A stretch of DNA of 64,000 bases from Struthio camelus. Taxonomy: Eukaryota > Chordata > Aves > Struthioniformes > Struthionidae. The DNA is taken from NCBI RefSeq assembly GCF_040807025.1, contig NC_090967.1:4648001-4712000 (forward strand), given 5' to 3'. The position numbers and the translations under genes are program-made. Numbering within the stretch: position 1 is the stretch's first letter; the number at the start of each line of letters is the position of its first letter. This document shows, piece after piece, positions 57,690-64,000 of this stretch. The notes under the pieces were generated by a model, which saw only the letters and a program-made list of their open reading frames with translations, did not search any database and had not been told where the DNA came from.

Positions 57690-60600
57690 CTAAAGGATAT
57701 CTGCAGCCCCAGAAAAGTTAAAGGTCTGAGCCCCTGCGGTGTGGTTCATACCACAGTACAAGAGGTCGCAGCAGGAAGAAGTTCCCCTGTAAGCATTTCT
57801 CAGTGCCCTTTTGACAAAGAGCAGAGAGACGTAAGCACAGACAGCAAGGCTGTGAATCCCGATTTCTCGCAGTGCTACTATGTTTATCTGTCTTTTAGAT
57901 TCTGCAGGAGAAGTTGGTCTTTGCTGAGAAGGACTGCAAGCGAGGGAGGCTGCTCTGCCTCCTCCCACGCTTCGTTTGAAGTCATGCTCCTCCTAATCAG
58001 TGCCTGACTTTGCCATGAGCTCCCTAAGAACGGACATAGAACCAACTTGATAGTTTAATCGAGGATGATGACATAAATGACCAGGATTAAGTCCCTTTTA
58101 CAGGTTTTCCCTTTCCCAAGTCCTGATAAAAGTAGTTGTTACTAGCCCTTTGCCCACGCGTGTGGGCAAACAGCAGTGCGTTCCTAACCGTTTTCTTTCT
58201 CGTTGGAAAGATGAGCTCTGGCTGCAGCCGCCCAGCTGAGTTACTGTGAGGTAAGCGTAAGGATGGATTTCTGGCGCATTGAGCGTTCTGCTGTAATACC
58301 CGCAGAGAGTGCTTTGCTAAGTGCGTGGTAGCTTAATTCTCCGTGGCAGCGAATTAAGGCACATTGTATGGGTAAGTATGTGCGGATGTACAGCTACTGG
58401 GGAATTTTTAATATGCTGTACAGCCTGTCTTACCAGGAGAATTTGGAATGAGTCAAACCTGTTTACTTCTAGTCATCATATTGAAAGGCCAGGGGAGGTT
58501 TGGTAGATGTATTTGGATCAATGGACATGAATTTTCAAGGGAAGTTGTTGGTAAGGAAGGACCCTAGAGATCTAACAATTGGGGTGTTGAAACAAGATCA
58601 GAGAGCTTGTTACCATTTGTATTCAATTCCACTTTGTGTTACACAGTGCTGCAAAGCTTACTTGTGGCACGTGTAGAGGATTATAATGAAAAATGGAGGA
58701 AGAGGGAAGTTTTAGGGGTTTGTTCTGGTAATTTAAAAAGTTTACTGAAGATAGGGTATTTCTCTTTATTTTTCTAAAGTAACGAAACAGTAGATTGTGT
58801 GTCTGTTAGCAGCTTCCTCCACTCAGGAGTAGAATGCACTCGGAAATCTTTTCCTGCAGCGAGAGCATCTATGTTTTCAGCACTGAAACTACCAATATGT
58901 TATATATTAATGATGTTTGTGCTTTATGTTGGAAGAGGCACTTCTTTATATCTTCAGTTATCTGAGCTATTTAAATGTGCCTCATTTAGATCTCCTCATT
59001 AGATCTTTTTCGATCTATTTCATTCCCCCCCCCACGCCTTTTTTTTTTTTCCTCTTTGGTATCTAGGACTTATATTTTCCTGCCTTGCTTTGAAGTATGT
59101 TTTCCTTAGGAGGTCTCCCATAAGGGTGTATAATTCACTGTCCTTAGGTAGCGTAGCGAGCTGTGGAAGTTAATTTTCTTAACTGTTAACAGCAGTCTTA
59201 CGGGTGTTACAAGTGCAGTGATGTTTGTTGTCCGCATTGATTAGATTAAATGTTAGTAGGTTCAGCGTTCTGTAATAAAAGGGCAATTGGATTGAAGAGC
59301 ACCAGTAGCCCTCAGTCTATTTTTGAGTGTGTACCAACTCCGGTTTACATATGTGAAAGAGCTCTCCTGATTGGGGAAGAGAGACTGTGTTGGAGGAGGA
59401 GAAATTATTATAGTTGTGCCCTCTAGAAAAGTTTCACTTCTTTTGCTGTGTTTCAAGTGTTTGAAACTCTTTCTGTCGTGCTGAAGCTGTGGTTTGATGA
59501 GATGGAGACTTTGCAGAGTTCCTGCCTCTGTGATGACACACTTGTTTTAAAGCACTGCCGCGCAACCACAGTTGGTCCCTTATCATTTCGCACTGTGGCA
59601 CCACAAATTGTATTTGGCACAGGAGAAGAACAAATGGCCACGGGTGGGAGGTCAGTAGCTGTCCAAGTTGGTACTGCTGCGAAACTTCCTCCTGCTTCAA
59701 ACCTCGCCAAAAGCTTTGTTCGTACTGTGGAGTTTTGATGGCTTTAGTTCCTTGTCCTCCAGCAGCGTATGACACCGATGCCAGGGTTTGTGCCCGCTGC
59801 GAGGGTGAGCAGGTTAATGCCTATGTCTTCTGCTCTGAGTTTGGAGGATGTTTCAGTGTGTCTTCTCAGCCCCTTTTCATGCAATGCGATGAACTCCTGC
59901 GGAGTCCTTGTCGGTGCCATGTATTTCCTTTGTTTCACAAAGTTATTTTTGCCCCCTGTGGCTTCCAGGTGACAATTTTGCCTACCAGGTTTTGAATGCC
60001 TAGGGCTTCTCTCTTTTGCTACTGGCATATGTACCGAATGGCTTTTTCCTTTATCTTTTTGGATTTTGGCTTTCTGGCTTCAAAGCCTTTGACAAAAAAG
60101 CCAGTAGGAGGTTTTGTGGGGTTGATGATGGAAAACTGCACCTTTGGAGAGACAGCAGGTGGTTCAAAAGTATTTTTGCCGGTTGTGTACAGTAATAAAA
60201 ATGGTAATAGGGGCATGTATCTCTTGGGCAGAAGTTTTACCTTTAAACTGGTGCCTTCTTTAAAAGGGCTCTAAAGGTACATGCATTCAGTTTTTTGAAG
60301 AAACTGAACGTACCTTAGAGTATGTTAAGTTTGTTTTAGCAAGATTGGAGGTGATCTTATTCTAGTGAGACCGTCTAAACAGAACGAGTTGTCTTCTGTC
60401 ATAAATTCATGTTTCTTAGTGTACTGTTTGGGATTGATGATGGATGGCTGGAGTAATAGCAGAACAAGTTTGTTTTACGTTTGCAAAAGTGTGCCCTTAA
60501 AGCTCACCCTGGGTATATGTACAATATTCTGCTCCAGTAATGGTGCCTAAAGACGGATTTATTTCCACTAATAGTCGCTACCTTTAGTCAAAGCTACTCC

Positions 60601-63600
60601 CTAACTCGAAAGCCTGAGGAGAATAAGTTGACGTTATTCCATTTCTCAAAGATCAGTAGTGTTAGACCGGCAGGGAACTACTTTAAAAGTCCCAAGCTTT
60701 TCACTGAAAGCAAGTATTCCTGCTTCTAGAAGTTGGTAGGGGCTTTAGTAAGCACAAGTCGTTGATCTCAGCTGGGAACTTAGGCTTTTTCTATGCCATA
60801 GAAAGCTTTTAATCAACGGGTTTAGAATATCAGTCACAAACGTATCTTAGTTCACATCAATTTGAGAGGTAAAAGTCTCATGTGCAAGTCATTGAAATTA
60901 AAAACTCACCTCTTTGTGTCCACTGAGATCATCTCTCTGGAGACATATTGTAGTGTTTCCTTATAGCTATTGCAAATTAGAAGATATTTCAAAACATTTC
61001 AGGTTGTTACTCTCTCTTACAAAGAAACAGCATGCACCCTGCTGAGAAAAATACCATAACACTTATTTTCAAGATCTAATAGGGGGCTTAGAATTTTCTG
61101 TAAAATTGTCCTTTTCAGTATTAATAACAAAGAGAGCAGAGTCTGTTCAAATGCATTGTCACCATCCACCCCTTAGCTGTGGAGTGCAGAGCTATGAATG
61201 AAAAATGGGTTTAGTGTTCTCAGAATAGTTGGATTCTGCTGTGAATTCTTTCTTGCTGATGCTCGTGATCTGTTTTATGGAGAACATCTCCTTAAAATTA
61301 CACACTGTAACTATAGCATGGTTTAGTTTGTATCAGCAGCCCTGCTGCTAGTGCTACTTCCTTGGTCCCTTGGGATCAGTGTGATTGGGAGCTGAGAAGG
61401 AGTTAACAATAAATACTGCTACTGGTTATCCAAACTACATTAATGTTGCCGTTTGCAGTTGTCTGCAAAGCAGTTGTGAAAGAGAAAGAAATCCTTTTCT
61501 CCCAGAAGCTTTCTCTGTGACTTGGATGTTTCTGTGTGTTTCCAGTAGAAGGGCGTGTGGCTGGGGATGGGAAGTCATTTACGCGCAGGGGCTTTGCTGC
61601 ACTTTTTGTAAGTGAAGAAAAGTAGGTGAATTGAGTCTCCCTTTTCATGAGCTCCATGGTTAGCTTTTTACTACTGTAATTAGTTTAATCACATAAATAT
61701 ACATAACAGCAAATATTATCTGGGGTTAATGTTAAGATTCTTCTTAGAATAAAGAGATCACGTTAAACATGGACAAATCTAATTTACTTGCTCTGCACTA
61801 TAAAGTTCCATGAATGACATTTATTGCGTTGAGGCAAATAAACACTTTATTACATGTTGCAACAATAGTGATTATCTTCGCATGAAGTATTTTTTGATTT
61901 TCTTTTTTTGCCCTATTTGAGCATGTGTTTTGATTATTCACTCCCAGCGCATGGAATAAAAAATGGAATTGTTGGAGATCATCTTGAGAAAGCATAGGAT
62001 AAAACCTGGCTTTGTCTACTCTTTTTGTGGTTGTGAGTCTAAAGCAAAGCTGCAAATACTGGGAATGAATCCCTGGAGCAGATGGTACTGGCAAGGATCC
62101 TCCTCAGGAAGGAATTTGAGATACCCACCCTATGCCGGGTACTCTAGGTCAGCCTGTGCACAGTGTTGATGTATAGCATGACTTTGTTCATCCTGCTTTT
62201 ATGAACTCTCGTGTCATTCCTAGGCCTAGTTTAAAAATAGCAGAAGTATTCTCATCAAGTCTGTGTCCGAATAGAAGTTCGGGGATGGTTTCTCTGCGTG
62301 TCCCGCTTCTCGAATATTTGCTTTTCTTCTACTTTGAACTCTTCACCAGAGTCGATCATGCTTTCCTAGTGAATAATTTTTTCTTAAAATACTTTGGAGG
62401 AAACTTCCAGTTGATGGATGCTCTGAGCTTGATGCTTATCAGCTCCAGCGCTTTGTCTTGGGAACAGGAGGTGCTATTTCCTTTTTGCATTTCTGTGAAA
62501 CATTTGGGTAGTAAATTGTTCTTGCAGGTATAGATCAAATATATTCCTTATCTTAAAGTATTGACCCTGAAACATGGCAGAACCTTTTCTGTATCGCAGG
62601 GTTAGAAATCTCTTCAAGCACAGCCACACTGAAGATTGAAGTGGTTGGATAAAGGACCTATTTATTGAAGACTGCAACAATTTCTGTAAGAAATGCAGTT
62701 GTTAGAAGTATCTGCAAATTACTGAGGGAGAGAGGAGTGAAGGGAGTGGAACTGTAACCTTTTCCTAGGATGATTTTTCTCTGGGTTATTTTACAATATT
62801 TGACCTTATACTTTGACGTTATTATGGACTATCACTTGCATCTCTGGCTCCTTTTTTTGGAAGTGCTCTTCTGACAGGGTGTCTAGTTTTAGGGATATAA
62901 TAAAGCTCAGCTGCGGAGACAGCAAACAGAGGCTTGTGCATAGGAAGAGCATGAGAGAGGCCCCTATTTTATGCCTGATTCTTTTTGAGTCTGCGTTAGG
63001 GAAGAGCTTATAATTGCAGACCACTGTTTTGAAACAAGTTTTACATAAAAATTGTTCTGACAGTGTTTTTATGTTTCAAGTAGCAACTATTCATTTGCCT
63101 TTGAAATGAAAATCATTTTACTCAACTAAAATTGTACAAGAAACTTTGATGCCTTCGGAGAGCTGGGTACTGGGTCTGCCCAAATTAGCACGTGATATGT
63201 TTTAATTGTAGGGGGCAAGAAAATGTGTACGGTCTCTTTGGAGACAAGTCTTCCGCCAGGCTCAACACTTAAAGGATTGGTATAGCAGTGTGTCTTTTAT
63301 TTTATTTTTTTTCCCTCCTAACACAAAGAGTAGTTTTAGTAGCATCTGGAATACTTTTTGGCTAGTTCAAAATCGACTTAAATCCAAACCTTGTGATTTG
63401 GAAGTCACGTTCGACTCGGTATTGCTGCGTGTTGGTTTTTTCATCAGACGTCCTGCACTGCCCTCTAGTGATGCTCTGGCTATATTGTGCAGACTCGGGG
63501 AATATTTCCATAGTTATGTTTGCAGCTGAAGTGTCATTAAAACTTTTTGTTTGCCTTGGAAGTTTCTAGCATAAGCTTACAGTGGCCAGTTTTTAAAGTT

Positions 63601-64000
63601 GTCATTTCATCCTGAATTGTTTTGGATTTTTTTTCCCCTGCACGTTTTGAAGTAAACTGAGCAATTTTGCTTTTCAGGTTGGAAGGCCCTTTGAAATCAC
63701 ACACCTAAGGTTTTTTTATGAATTGTCTGACGCTTCGTTTTCTCTGTGTACATTGGAAATACAATCAAACTGTAATGCAGGAATTGCATGTTAAAAACTC
63801 CTTTTTATAATTTTGTATGTGGGCTAGCACATAAGGAACCAGTAGCAGATACGTTGGCCTTAAGATGTTGTTTTTGAAATTGACTTAAAAAAGGAAGAAG
63901 CGCTCTGATGGACCATTTTTAAGAGGCAACTGGTTCCATGTATGTGTTCAGTGAAAAGTGTGTTGTTCTTTACTGTCATTTTAATGACAAGTAATTCCAT

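Larger units (their letters stand above)
50574..64000 (+). other. KDM4B: Probable first intron of KDM4B, no coding exon found
   Basis: Over 13 kb of mostly AT-rich DNA follows the CpG-island donor. No JmjN, JmjC, PHD or Tudor-like frame was found on the plus strand. It holds a 31-base T run (57654-57684), a short hairpin (52740-52782), and one unexplained coding-like block at about 59.45-60.29 kb. The intron interpretation depends on the KDM4B assignment. Confidence 0.4.

Noticed and set aside
63677-63705. GGTTGGAAGGCCCTTTGAAATC resembling a CR1 fragment
   Set aside because: Too short, and it lacks the octamer terminus and downstream CR1 sequence.
50574-64000. Search for KDM4B coding exons (JmjN start, JmjC)
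   Set aside because: No frame with the expected residues was seen, so KDM4B is claimed only as a promoter and intron by synteny.

Overview
The window is bird-like vertebrate DNA. Three fragments of the CR1 LINE family, the characteristic retrotransposon of bird and reptile genomes, are readable (about 4745-4830, 24993-25345 and 44618-44706). Genes are compact and split by introns. Several promoters lie in very GC-rich CpG islands separated by AT-richer introns and spacers. Gene order matches human 19p13.3 (FEM1A, TICAM1, PLIN3, ARRDC5, UHRF1, KDM4B), which corresponds to a bird microchromosome such as chicken 28. The exact species cannot be told from the sequence.

Layout. 1-987 (+) is the 3' part of FEM1A, a substrate receptor of a CUL2 ubiquitin ligase, followed by its 3'UTR. 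It converges on TICAM1/TRIF (CDS 8099-10324, -), the TIR and RHIM adaptor of TLR3 signalling. A CpG island at 11.6-12.4 kb is its likely promoter. PLIN3 (CDS 13777-18450, -, seven coding exons resolved to the base) encodes a 676-residue lipid-droplet perilipin, much longer than the 434-residue human protein. The extra length comes from a tandem array of 44-residue (132 bp) units and a novel C-terminal tail. Its TATA and CCAAT promoter and non-coding first exon are near 23.5 kb. At 28296-28729 (-), where mammals have ARRDC5, only a frameshifted, stop-containing arrestin C-domain remnant was found. UHRF1 (CDS 33071-46409, +) is complete: 16 coding exons, 786 residues, with UBL, tandem Tudor, PHD, SRA and RING domains, expressed from a large CpG island with CCAAT and E2F sites. 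A further CpG island at 49.6-51.2 kb carries a cluster of CCAAT boxes and a splice donor. By synteny it is probably the KDM4B promoter and first non-coding exon, which would make the remaining 13 kb its first intron.

The genes do not form a single pathway; this is a conserved syntenic block. The most unusual points are the PLIN3 11-mer repeat expansion and tail, the decayed ARRDC5, substitutions at functional positions in the TRIF BB loop and pLxIS-like motif, and an unidentified coding-like block on the minus strand at about 59.45-60.29 kb.
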